A program made the position numbers and the translations under genes. A stretch of DNA of 64,000 nt from an uncultured SAR86 cluster bacterium (GTDB taxonomy: Bacteria > Pseudomonadota > Gammaproteobacteria > Magnimaribacterales > D2472), in assembly GCA_902558095.1 (NCBI GenBank), contig CACECP010000004.1:28874-92873 (forward strand). Direction: 5' to 3'. Below, in pieces: positions 33,338-41,354 of the stretch (position 1 is its first letter; every line of letters starts with the position of its first letter). Below the pieces are notes generated by a model that was given only the letters and a program-made list of their open reading frames with translations, was not told where the DNA came from and searched no databases.

Positions 33338-33351
33338 AGCATTATAATGCT
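33338..33351. promoter_or_regulatory. 14-base palindrome over the -10 of the acid phosphatase gene
   Basis: AGCATTATAATGCT is a perfect 14-base palindrome. It contains TATAAT at 33343-33348, which ends 11 bases before the acid phosphatase ATG at 33360. A protein bound here would cover the -10, so it could be a repressor site. Divergent genes lie on the other side. Confidence 0.4.
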
Positions 33352-33359
33352 CTTGAGCT

Positions 33360-34184
33360 ATGAAATCACTAAGTCGCATTTTTTTAATAATTTTAACTAC
33401 AAGTAGCAGCTATTCTTTTTCTTCTGAAAAAGATAAATCTTTTCAAGAACAATCAATTCTATCAGTGTTATATGTCCAAACTTCAACAGAGTTTGCAGCA
33501 AATAACCTGCAAACATATTTAAATGCTACCGAGGCACTTGATAGGGCTTTAGAGGATAGCTCGTGGTCTGCAGCTCTTGAACAAAAAGAAAATTTTAGAG
33601 ACAAACCCCCAGCAATAATTATTGATATAGATGAAACAGTTTTGGATAATTCACCATTTCAATCTAGAACAATACTCTCAGGCCTTTCGTATCCAAATGG
33701 ATGGTCAGAATGGGTAAATGAATCAAAAGCAAATGCTGTTGAGGGCGTATATGATTTTCTTCATTATGCAAATGACAAAGAGGTAGAAATTTATTATCTC
33801 ACCAATAGACTTGAATCATTTAGAGACCCAACTATCAAAAACTTAATTAATCTAGGGCTACCTTTTAAAAACGAAAATATGTTGTTGATGAGAAAAGAAC
33901 AAAACTCTCGTGATAAGACTGAAAGAAGGAAGCTAGTTGCTGACAAAAATAGGGTAGTTTTGATAATTGGGGATCAACTAACAGATTTTATTTCTACTAA
34001 AGAAGCTTATGTTTTTCATACTGACAGAAAAAAGCTTGCAAAAAAGTATTCAGATATGTGGGGATCGAAATGGTTTATGATAACCAATCCAACGTATGGA
34101 AGATGGGAGCTTTCTATATATGAAGATATGCCTGAATCTGAAGAGGAAGCCTCTGAAATCAGAAAGAAAACACTTCAACCTTAA
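33360..34184 (+). CDS. Exported HAD-family acid phosphatase (e(P4)/class C-like)
   Basis: This is a 274-residue protein with a signal peptide (residues 1-22). The HAD catalytic motif IDIDETVLDN gives nucleophile D89 and acid D91. FLHYANDKEVEIYYLTNR is motif 2, and IGDQLTDF supplies the late acidic motif. The family (HAD IIIB, 5'-nucleotidase e(P4)) strips phosphate from nucleotides such as NMN or other monophosphates. Unlike Haemophilus e(P4), no lipobox Cys is present, so it should be soluble in the periplasm. It is three bases upstream of cysQ. Confidence 0.88.
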   Translation: MKSLSRIFLIILTTSSSYSFSSEKDKSFQEQSILSVLYVQTSTEFAANNLQTYLNATEALDRALEDSSWSAALEQKENFRDKPPAIIIDIDETVLDNSPFQSRTILSGLSYPNGWSEWVNESKANAVEGVYDFLHYANDKEVEIYYLTNRLESFRDPTIKNLINLGLPFKNENMLLMRKEQNSRDKTERRKLVADKNRVVLIIGDQLTDFISTKEAYVFHTDRKKLAKKYSDMWGSKWFMITNPTYGRWELSIYEDMPESEEEASEIRKKTLQP

Positions 34185-34186
34185 AT

Positions 34187-35002
34187 ATGGTTGATAAAAA
34201 TTTTATTAATAAGCATTTAAAAGCTTTAAAAGACTGTGTAAAAAATGCTTCGTACGAAATTATGGAGATTTATCAAGGTGAAAGATTTTATCAAGAAGAA
34301 AAATTGGATGGCTCCCCACTCACTTTAGCAGACACTAGATCAAATGAAGTAATTTTGAACGCATTAAAAGAAATATCATCAGAGATACCAATAATTTCAG
34401 AGGAAACCTTTAATGAAAAACATCTATGCAGCTTAAGTGAGACATATTGGTTGGTTGATCCCCTAGATGGAACAAAAGAATTCATTAACAAGACAGACGA
34501 ATTTACTGTGAATATAGCCTTAATTAAAAATAAAAAGGTTGTTTTTGGAATCGTCGCTGCTCCGGTATCAGGCAGAACCTGGATTGGGTCAGTTTTTGAT
34601 AATAATTATTATGACGAAAACAATGTCAATAGAAAAATTAGGATAGTAATGAGCAAAAGTCATAAAAGTGAAAATGATAAAGCCTTTCTTCAGTTTCTTA
34701 ACAATAAAGGATATACCTTTGAGGTCGTAGAAAAGGGTAGTTCACTGAAGCTATGTACCTTGGCGGATAATGATGCAGATATTTATCCAAGGTTTGGACC
34801 AACATCAGAATGGGATATAGCAGCAGCACATGCTGTTTTGTCTAGTCATGGAGGAAGCGTAATTAAAATTAATGATAATGAAGAATTAGATTATGCCAAA
34901 GAGTCTTCTATACTTAATCCTTATTTTATTGCATTTAGAAATAATGCACTAAAGAATGAATTTTTGCCTGTTTTAGGAGATTTTTTTAAAAAATTGGTAT
35001 AA
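34187..35002 (+). CDS. cysQ: 3'(2'),5'-bisphosphate nucleotidase (CysQ)
   Basis: This is a 271-residue member of the lithium-sensitive inositol-monophosphatase fold. The metal motifs are the EE of ISEET, DPLDGTKEF, and the late WDIAAAHAVL. It removes the 3' phosphate of PAP, a by-product of sulfate assimilation and of phosphopantetheine transfer. The motif KEFINKTDEFTVNIALI is typical of CysQ. It follows the acid phosphatase by two bases. The rpoH promoter overlaps its stop. Confidence 0.93.
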   Translation: MVDKNFINKHLKALKDCVKNASYEIMEIYQGERFYQEEKLDGSPLTLADTRSNEVILNALKEISSEIPIISEETFNEKHLCSLSETYWLVDPLDGTKEFINKTDEFTVNIALIKNKKVVFGIVAAPVSGRTWIGSVFDNNYYDENNVNRKIRIVMSKSHKSENDKAFLQFLNNKGYTFEVVEKGSSLKLCTLADNDADIYPRFGPTSEWDIAAAHAVLSSHGGSVIKINDNEELDYAKESSILNPYFIAFRNNALKNEFLPVLGDFFKKLV

Positions 35003-35003
35003 T
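34995..35003 (+). promoter_or_regulatory. Extended -10 promoter of rpoH
   Basis: TGGTATAAT is a perfect extended -10 element (TGn-TATAAT). It overlaps the cysQ stop (35000-35002) and needs no strong -35, none of which is visible. Transcription would start near 35010, giving a leader of about 45-50 bases that contains the inverted repeat at 35016-35040. Confidence 0.55.
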
Positions 35004-35015
35004 TTTCTATTAAAC

Positions 35016-35040
35016 ATAATTAATTGATATAATTAATTAT
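35016..35040. promoter_or_regulatory. AU-only hairpin in the rpoH leader
   Basis: ATAATTAATT (35016-35025) and AATTAATTAT (35031-35040) are exact reverse complements, separated by GATAT. All ten pairs are A-U in RNA. The hairpin would end 16 bases before the rpoH ATG. No ribosome-binding site is seen. A temperature-labile structure ahead of a heat-shock sigma gene is suggestive, but AT-rich repeats can arise by chance. Confidence 0.45.
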
Positions 35041-35056
35041 AAATTTTATATATAAC

Positions 35057-35917
35057 ATGGGCACACAATTACAACCATCTCAGATTAATAGTCCTGGCAA
35101 GGATATAGAATCCTATCTATCTTCTGTACATGCTATTCCTATTCTTACAAAAGAACAGGAACAAGAGCTTGCTATAAGGCTTTATGAAGAAGACGATCTA
35201 GATGCTGCAAGACAGCTGGTTATACATCACCTGAGATTTGTCGTTCATATTGCTAGATCTTATCAAGGATATGGATTGCCATTAGGTGACATTGTTCAAG
35301 AAGGCAATGTAGGTTTAATGAAAGCCGTCGATAAATACGATCCACACAGAGGCGTTAAATTAGTTTCGTTTGCAGTTCATTGGATAAAAGCTGAGATTCA
35401 TGAATATATTCTTCGAAATTGGAGACAGGTTAAGATTGCAACAACAAAAGCACAAAGAAAACTTTTCTTTAATTTAAGAAGCAAGAAAAAGTCTCTAGAT
35501 TGGCTTACAAAAGACGAGGCAGAAAAAATTGCTGAAGACTTAAATGTTGATGTTAAAGATGTTTTGCATATGGAAAATAGACTTTCTTCTAATGATTCCT
35601 CTTTTGATGCTCCAGTTTCCACCGGAGATGATGATGAAATGATGTCTCCTTCTCAATATTTAGAAGATAAAAGATATGATCCTGAGCTTATAGTCGCAAA
35701 TGAGCAAGCTGCTGATATAAATAGCCAAGATTTAACTGAGGCTCTAAAAGTTCTAGATGACAGAAGCAAGGATATTCTTCAAAGAAGATATTTAGCTGAT
35801 ACAAAAGCAACTCTTCACGATCTTGCTGATGAATATGATGTATCGGCAGAAAGAATTAGACAGATTGAAAGCAGCGCTCTTAAAAAATTGAAATCTGCAA
35901 TGGTGGACTTTGCATAA
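35057..35917 (+). CDS. rpoH: RNA polymerase sigma-32 factor (RpoH)
   Basis: This is a 286-residue heat-shock sigma factor. Region 2 is HHLRFVVHIARSYQGYGLPLGDIVQEGNVGLMKAVDKYDPHRGVKLVSFAVHWIKAEI, and the RpoH-specific box QRKLFFNLR follows. Region 4 is the C-terminal LHDLADEYDVSAERIRQIESSALKKL. It directs RNA polymerase to heat-shock promoters. It has its own promoter and hairpin-bearing leader, and is followed by trmB after 15 bases. Confidence 0.95.
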   Translation: MGTQLQPSQINSPGKDIESYLSSVHAIPILTKEQEQELAIRLYEEDDLDAARQLVIHHLRFVVHIARSYQGYGLPLGDIVQEGNVGLMKAVDKYDPHRGVKLVSFAVHWIKAEIHEYILRNWRQVKIATTKAQRKLFFNLRSKKKSLDWLTKDEAEKIAEDLNVDVKDVLHMENRLSSNDSSFDAPVSTGDDDEMMSPSQYLEDKRYDPELIVANEQAADINSQDLTEALKVLDDRSKDILQRRYLADTKATLHDLADEYDVSAERIRQIESSALKKLKSAMVDFA

Positions 35918-35932
35918 AATCAGTCATTTTTA

Positions 35933-36580
35933 ATGCGTCTTGATTTTTTACCTTCTTTTGTTAAAAGAAAAGGCCGAATAACAAAAAACCAAGAAGAGAA
36001 TCTTAAATTTTTATCTGATCTTTCCATAAAAAATTTAAAACAAATACGAGAGGAAGCATCAAATTTCTCTTATTGTTGTTTAGAGATTGGTTTTGGCAAT
36101 GCAGAGCATCTCAAGTTTCAGGCATTAAAAAATTCAGACATTTTATTTATTGGATCAGAGGTGTATATGTCTGGAATTGGAACGCTTATAGGGGCCATAA
36201 AAAAACATAATATTGATAACATAAGAATTTTCCCAGATGACATTAGAATCTTGCTAGATGATGAGGGCGGAAATATTTTTGACGCAGTAAAAATTTTATG
36301 TCCTGATCCATGGCCAAAAGAGAGACACCATAAAAGGAGATTAATAAATAATTATTTTTTGAGATTACTACACAAATCTATGAAAGATAAAGGAAATTTA
36401 TATATATCAACTGATTGGGAAAACTATGCAGAAAGCATTAAAAAATTATTAAACGATAGTACTTGTTTTGTTAGATCTGAGAAGTTCTTTTTAAAAAAAG
36501 AACATTTCACAAAGTTTGAGCAAAGAGGCCTAGATGATGGAAGAAATATTTTTGAATTTAATTATCAAACAATAGATTAA
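35933..36580 (+). CDS. trmB: tRNA (guanine-N7)-methyltransferase (TrmB)
   Basis: This is a 215-residue SAM-dependent enzyme that makes m7G46 in tRNA. The SAM motif is LEIGFGNAEHL, and the characteristic PDPWPKERHHKRRLI box carries catalytic and tRNA-contacting residues. EQRGLDDGRNIFEFNY closes the domain. The stop shares TTAA (36577-36580) with the convergent rdgB gene. Confidence 0.94.
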   Translation: MRLDFLPSFVKRKGRITKNQEENLKFLSDLSIKNLKQIREEASNFSYCCLEIGFGNAEHLKFQALKNSDILFIGSEVYMSGIGTLIGAIKKHNIDNIRIFPDDIRILLDDEGGNIFDAVKILCPDPWPKERHHKRRLINNYFLRLLHKSMKDKGNLYISTDWENYAESIKKLLNDSTCFVRSEKFFLKKEHFTKFEQRGLDDGRNIFEFNYQTID

Positions 36581-37173
36581 TAGTTATTAAATATTTCTAA
36601 AAATTTTGCTGTGGCGATGGCTCTATGGCTAATACTGTTTTTAATATCTGGTTCTATTGAGGCCATCGAACAGTCAAAATCATTAGGATAGAAAATTTTA
36701 TCGTATCCAAAACCTCCACTACCTGAACTATTAACAGATATATAACCATGAATTTCTCCCTGAGTAATTAAAGGCATTGGATCATCTAAACTTTTTATAC
36801 CTACTAAGATACATACATAATATGCTTCTAAACTTTCTAAACCAAGTTCGTATAATTTGTTAATTATTTTATTTCTATTATCTTTATCGCTTGCATTGAT
36901 TCCTGCATATCTTGCAGAGTAGATGCCTGGTTCATAATTTAATTTTGGAATCACAAGACCAGAATCATCTGCAATGGTGTACTTCCCAGATTTTAGAGCA
37001 CCATGTTTTGCCTTAATGAGAGCGTTTTCAAAGAAAGAACTTCCATCTTCAACTGCATCTTCAATATGAAGATCTTTTAAGGAATATAACTTATGATTTT
37101 TGAATAATTTATTAAATTCTTTAATTTTGCCTTGATTAGAAGTAGCTATTAAAATTTCCTTATTTTTTTTCAA
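36577..37173 (-). CDS. rdgB: dITP/XTP pyrophosphatase (RdgB/HAM1)
   Basis: This is a 198-residue enzyme that removes ITP, dITP and XTP from the nucleotide pool. The conserved segments are ILIATSNQGKIKEF at the N-terminus, FFENALIKAKHGAL, IADDSGLVI, PGIYSARYAG and GSGGFGYDKIFYP. The start is set at a TTG (37173) just before the conserved strand. The frame extends 16 codons further upstream, which would overlap metW more deeply. The chosen start overlaps the metW end by 14 bases. Confidence 0.9.
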   Translation of the reverse strand: MKKNKEILIATSNQGKIKEFNKLFKNHKLYSLKDLHIEDAVEDGSSFFENALIKAKHGALKSGKYTIADDSGLVIPKLNYEPGIYSARYAGINASDKDNRNKIINKLYELGLESLEAYYVCILVGIKSLDDPMPLITQGEIHGYISVNSSGSGGFGYDKIFYPNDFDCSMASIEPDIKNSISHRAIATAKFLEIFNNY

Positions 37174-37753
37174 GTAGATATACCCCTTCAACCGCAACCA
37201 GATTCGAACTGATTCCTGCAATTTTGCTTTTTTTCCCTTTTGAATTAAGGAAAACCTTATCCTTAATTATAATGTTCTCAACTTTACATAAAGCTTCAAA
37301 ATCATTAATTGTGCAAAGGTGAATATTATCTGTTTCATGCCAACTGGAAGGGAGGTCTGGCGTAACTGGCATCTTACCAAAAGCCAGATTCAACCTACAT
37401 TTCCAGTATCCAAGATTCGGAAGAGTAACCACACACCTCTTAGAAAGCTTTAGCATCCTATTTAGCGCAAGGCTTGGTTCTTTCAAACATTGAATAGATC
37501 TTGCCATTATTGAAATATCAAAATTTGATGATTTAAATTCATTAATGCCTTTATCAATATCTTGTTTAATAACGGAAACTCCTTTTGCTATACATTCTTC
37601 AATTTTTCTATCATTGATTTCTACGCCATATCCTAAAATATCCTTTGACTCTGTCAGCTCCTTTAACAAAGATCCATCTCCACAACCAAAATCTATAACC
37701 TTACTTTTTTCTGGCACCCATTCGTTTATAATTTTTGATATTTTCTTACTCAT
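37160..37753 (-). CDS. metW: Methionine biosynthesis protein MetW
   Basis: This is a 197-residue SAM-methyltransferase-fold protein. The SAM motif is VIDFGCGDGSLL, followed by LGYGVEINDRKI and QDIDKGINEF. MetW works with MetX, and its gene overlaps the metX stop by one base, as in other proteobacteria. The MetW motif LPNLGYWKCRLNLAFGKMPVTP is present. Confidence 0.94.
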   Translation of the reverse strand: MSKKISKIINEWVPEKSKVIDFGCGDGSLLKELTESKDILGYGVEINDRKIEECIAKGVSVIKQDIDKGINEFKSSNFDISIMARSIQCLKEPSLALNRMLKLSKRCVVTLPNLGYWKCRLNLAFGKMPVTPDLPSSWHETDNIHLCTINDFEALCKVENIIIKDKVFLNSKGKKSKIAGISSNLVAVEGVYLLEKK

Positions 37754-38838
37754 TAAGATTCTAAAAATTTCCTTATTATTTTTGCGTAACGTTCATTATG
37801 AAATAGAAAACTGTCGTGCCCGTGTTCACCCTTTAATACAACATAGGATGATTTAATATTATTATTCATTGCAGCAATCTGTATCTCTTTTCCTCTTTCT
37901 GGTGGATACAACCAATCAGAGTAAAAACCGATAATTAATAACTGCGCAGTTACACTATTTAGGGCATCATTAAGCGAAGACAATCCTTCAGCAGCATCAT
38001 ATCCATCCATAGCTTTTGTCATCAAGATGTATGTATTAGCATCAAAGATTTCTGAAAATTTTTTGCCTTTGTACTGTAAATAGTTTTCAACTTCAAAATC
38101 TACACCTTGATTAACCTTGGTATCATTATCTTGAAATTTTCTTCCAAATCTAGAATCCATATGCTCTTCTGACAGGTATGTAATATGACCCAACATTCTT
38201 GCAGTTTTTATTCCATTTTTTGGTATAACCCCATGATCAATATAATTACCATTGTGGAAGTTTTGATCTTTTCTTATTGATTCACGCGCAACCTCATTCA
38301 TAGCAATATTTTGGGTGCTTGATTTAGCAGCTGCTGCAAAAATACCAGCTTTCTTAATCTTATCTGGGTAGGCAATTGACCACTGAAGGGCTTGCATTCC
38401 ACCTAAACTTCCGCCGAGAACCATATGCCAGTATGGAATGTTTAACTTATCCATCAACATTTTTTGAGAGGCTACCCAATCATAAACACTTACTTGTGGG
38501 AAACCACTTCCGTAGACTTTATTTGTTTTGGGGTTAATACTTATTGGGCCTGAAGAGCCTGAACAACCTCCTAAATTATTGCAGCAAACAACGAAATAAT
38601 CATTGGTATTAATCGCCTTGTCTGGGCCTATAATTTGATTCCACCAACCGGTAACATCATCTTTTTTTCCTGCAGCAATATGATTTCCAGAAAAAGCATG
38701 ACAAACCAAAACAGCATTTGTTTTAAGCTCATTCAATTCACCATAAGTCTCTACCATCAAATCAAACGAATCTAATTTATCTCCTGACTTAAGAACAATA
38801 CCTTCAGGAAAAGAAATTAGTTTAGTTTCTATTTTCAT
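37753..38838 (-). CDS. metX: Homoserine O-acyltransferase (MetX)
   Basis: This is a 361-residue alpha/beta hydrolase. The nucleophile elbow is GGSLGG (S144). The NNLGGCSGSSGP motif and the late GHDSFL (catalytic His) are typical of MetX. It acylates homoserine for methionine synthesis. Whether the donor is acetyl-CoA or succinyl-CoA cannot be told with certainty from the family alone. It is followed directly by metW and preceded by yggT. Confidence 0.94.
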   Translation of the reverse strand: MKIETKLISFPEGIVLKSGDKLDSFDLMVETYGELNELKTNAVLVCHAFSGNHIAAGKKDDVTGWWNQIIGPDKAINTNDYFVVCCNNLGGCSGSSGPISINPKTNKVYGSGFPQVSVYDWVASQKMLMDKLNIPYWHMVLGGSLGGMQALQWSIAYPDKIKKAGIFAAAAKSSTQNIAMNEVARESIRKDQNFHNGNYIDHGVIPKNGIKTARMLGHITYLSEEHMDSRFGRKFQDNDTKVNQGVDFEVENYLQYKGKKFSEIFDANTYILMTKAMDGYDAAEGLSSLNDALNSVTAQLLIIGFYSDWLYPPERGKEIQIAAMNNNIKSSYVVLKGEHGHDSFLFHNERYAKIIRKFLES

Positions 38839-39368
38839 ATTAATGAACTTAGTGATTTAAGAATATCAGATAAAAAACTTTCTAGAAGGTTTATAAGTAT
38901 TAAAACAAATATTGGTGAAAAATCCAGACCGCCTGCAGAAGGAATATATCTTCTTACTGGAGCAAGTGACTTATGCGATATCTCTTCAATTATCTGTATG
39001 AAAGCGTTTGATTTATTTGGCGAAACCCAGCTCAATATGACTCCTCCAATTACACCAAAAAAAATTATTCTTAGCATTATCATAAATGTTATAACCACAG
39101 CTGCTCCAATTAAAACAAGAATCTCATATTTCCCATCAGCTGAGATAACCAAAGAAGACACTTTTAAAACTATCGCAATGATAAATATATTAATGATTTG
39201 ATTTGGAAAAATTCCTAGGACTTTAGATATAGGCTTATAAATTTTAAGAAAAATAGTAACAATCGGGTTGAAATAGTTAACTTTAAATAAATTAAATACT
39301 AATAAAAAAACAAAAAAGTAATTAGTAATATCCAATAAAATGACAGCTATTTCTAAGTTAGAATTCAT
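38835..39368 (-). CDS. yggT: YggT family membrane protein
   Basis: Starting at the ATG at 39368 gives 177 residues; an earlier ATG would overlap proC by 44 bases. There are about four to five membrane helices. YggT domains are seen twice: an N-terminal FNPIVTIFLKIYKPISKVLG-like segment and a C-terminal SLAPVRRYIPSAGGLDFSPIFVLI. The function is not settled; roles in membrane or division-related processes have been proposed. The order yggS-proC-yggT is conserved. Confidence 0.88.
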   Translation of the reverse strand: MNSNLEIAVILLDITNYFFVFLLVFNLFKVNYFNPIVTIFLKIYKPISKVLGIFPNQIINIFIIAIVLKVSSLVISADGKYEILVLIGAAVVITFMIMLRIIFFGVIGGVILSWVSPNKSNAFIQIIEEISHKSLAPVRRYIPSAGGLDFSPIFVLILINLLESFLSDILKSLSSLI

Positions 39369-40149
39369 TTGATATTTCTTTTGATCTTTGAATGGCTGCA
39401 TTTATGCCGTCTTCAAAAGACTTATTTAACTTCAGTGATTTAAAAGAATTTAATCCAGCCTCGGTTGTACCTCTTTTTGATGCAACTGTTGCAATTAACT
39501 CATCAAGATCTTGATTATGTTCAATTGACGACCCTACACCCTTTATAAGATTTACCATAACATCATTGACCATTTTTTGATCACTATGACATAAATACAT
39601 TAGTTTTTTTTGATAGGATTTTAGTAGATAAAAAAAGTAAGCTGGGCCGCTTCCAATCATTCCTGTGAAAACATCTATTTTATTTTCTTTATCTAGCTCC
39701 AAGACAATACCTACATTTTTAAAAAGTTTTTTGACTTTCTTAAGATTACCTTCTTTAAAAGTAGCATTAAATATTGCAGTTATCCCTAAATTAAATTTTG
39801 ATGATGTATTAGGCATTGCTCTCATGAATTGAATATCTTTATTAATTTTTAGATATTTCTTTGATTTAATACCTGCTACAAAACTTATAATTTTTGGACT
39901 TTTATAATTTGTAATTATTTCTTTATAAGCATTGAGTGCGTCTTTTGGTTTAACGGCAAGAATAAACAAATCTATTTTTTCTGAGCTGTAATTTTCAAAC
40001 TTTTTAACTCTTAATCTTTTTAATTTTTTTTGATTTTTGATGTTTCTATCAATATAAAAAATTTTATTTGTTTTGTAGCCAGACTTTATCAGGCCCTCAA
40101 TAATGGCTTGTGCAATGTTCCCACCTCCGTATAAAACAATATTTTTCAT
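39358..40149 (-). CDS. proC: Pyrroline-5-carboxylate reductase (ProC)
   Basis: This is a 263-residue enzyme for the last step of proline synthesis. The Rossmann motif is YGGGNIAQAI, and VKPKDA and RAMPNTSSKFNLGITAIF follow. The C-terminal signature reads VASKRGTTEAGLNSF, close to the usual TSPGGTT pattern but with SKR before GTTE. It overlaps yggS by four bases. Confidence 0.93.
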   Translation of the reverse strand: MKNIVLYGGGNIAQAIIEGLIKSGYKTNKIFYIDRNIKNQKKLKRLRVKKFENYSSEKIDLFILAVKPKDALNAYKEIITNYKSPKIISFVAGIKSKKYLKINKDIQFMRAMPNTSSKFNLGITAIFNATFKEGNLKKVKKLFKNVGIVLELDKENKIDVFTGMIGSGPAYFFYLLKSYQKKLMYLCHSDQKMVNDVMVNLIKGVGSSIEHNQDLDELIATVASKRGTTEAGLNSFKSLKLNKSFEDGINAAIQRSKEISNEF

Positions 40150-40832
40150 AATCTTTTACCAAAAATTGATTCACCAACTCTTACCATTGTTGAACCGCTT
40201 ATAATTGCATTCTCAAAATCTGACGTTGTACCTAATGAAATACATCTTGCATTAGGATACAAGATTTGAAGTTTTTTGCTTAGGTCTGAAACTAATTTCA
40301 TTTCTTTCTTTTGCTCACTTTTGTCGTCGGTAAGTTTTGGGAGAGCCATTATGCCTTTTAAATTTATATTTTTCATACTTTCAATTAATTTAGCAACGTC
40401 CATTAGACTGTCTGGATTGCATCCACTTTTAGAATCTTCGGAAGATATATTTACTTGAATACATGCGTTAATTTTTTTTTGGATTAGTGCACATTCTGAA
40501 TTTAGCTTTCTAATTATTTTCTCTCTACTTAACGTATGCACCCAGTTAGCATTTTTGGCAATTATTTTTACTTTATTTGATTGTATTGGACCTATAAAGT
40601 GCCAAATTATATTTTTTTTGCGAATAATTGATGCCTTCTCTTGAAGTTCTTGAGCATAATTTTCACCAAAATTGTATACACCGTTTTCTATAGCTCCTTC
40701 TATCATTGAAATATCTTTTTTCTTTGATACAGCGATTAAAGTGATTTCATTATGATCTTTTTTGATTGCTTCGCACGCAGCATAAATTTTATTTTTAACA
40801 GTTAATATATTTTGCCCTATTTCTGCTTGCAT
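40146..40832 (-). CDS. yggS: YggS family PLP-binding homeostasis protein
   Basis: This is a 228-residue PLP-binding TIM-barrel protein (PLPBP). The PLP Lys lies in LIAVSKKKD, and FGENYAQEL, WHFIGPIQSNK and MGRG-like SLGTTSDFENAIISGSTMVRVG follow. It helps control the vitamin B6 pool. The start overlaps the ftsN-like gene by 16 bases. Confidence 0.93.
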   Translation of the reverse strand: MQAEIGQNILTVKNKIYAACEAIKKDHNEITLIAVSKKKDISMIEGAIENGVYNFGENYAQELQEKASIIRKKNIIWHFIGPIQSNKVKIIAKNANWVHTLSREKIIRKLNSECALIQKKINACIQVNISSEDSKSGCNPDSLMDVAKLIESMKNINLKGIMALPKLTDDKSEQKKEMKLVSDLSKKLQILYPNARCISLGTTSDFENAIISGSTMVRVGESIFGKRL

Positions 40833-41350
40833 GTTGTTCTTAATAGAGGGTCAAAACCATTTTTTGTAATTTTTTCTTTAGAGTTATTTGCTGCAGATCG
40901 ATTTTCATATGGTCCTGAAATTACACTATGAAGCAATTTACCAGGACTTAGATTACTGTATACCTCATTAATAGAAATATTTTGAATTTCTGATTTAAGT
41001 ATTTCTTGTGCTTCAATTGCATATTTTTTATTTCCATAAGCCCCAATCTGAACAAAATACTCACACGATAGTAAATCTTTGACATATTCTTCTTCAATTA
41101 ATATACGATCTTCTAATAGAGATGAAGGAAAATCAATGATGATAGTATTCATTGCGCTTTTAGGCTTTATTGAAGCGACTTCGGTTTTAAAATAAAAGAA
41201 TGATATAAAAGCAAGAAAAAAAGCTAATGATAATAAATAAACTATAGTATTTTTTGAAATACTATTATCGTTAGATCTTTTTGAACCAAAAGCTTGTTTA
41301 TTTTTATTATTTCTTATCTTAGTCTTTTTTCTATTTGCAAAATCTTTCAT
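40817..41350 (-). CDS. FtsN-like SPOR-domain protein
   Basis: Using the ATG at 41350 (four bases after argS) gives 177 residues. A basic cytosolic tail (KDFANRKKTKIRNNKNK) is followed by one membrane helix (about residues 36-55), a short linker, and a C-terminal SPOR domain with CEYFVQIGAYGNKKYA and VISGPYENRSAA. Two Cys flank the SPOR domain and could form the disulfide known in FtsN. SPOR binds denuded peptidoglycan at the septum. The argS-ftsN order is common in gammaproteobacteria. The linker is short compared with E. coli FtsN. Confidence 0.82.
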   Translation of the reverse strand: MKDFANRKKTKIRNNKNKQAFGSKRSNDNSISKNTIVYLLSLAFFLAFISFFYFKTEVASIKPKSAMNTIIIDFPSSLLEDRILIEEEYVKDLLSCEYFVQIGAYGNKKYAIEAQEILKSEIQNISINEVYSNLSPGKLLHSVISGPYENRSAANNSKEKITKNGFDPLLRTTCKQK

Positions 41351-41354
41351 GTAA

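Noticed and set aside
37190-37215. tRNA-like GATTCGAACTG near the metW end
   Set aside because: It resembles the T-arm of a tRNA, but it lies inside the metW frame and no acceptor or anticodon arm can be formed around it.
39358-39401. Longer start for the YggT-like gene at 39401
   Set aside because: It would overlap proC by 44 bases and add a hydrophilic tail not typical of the family; the ATG at 39368 is preferred.
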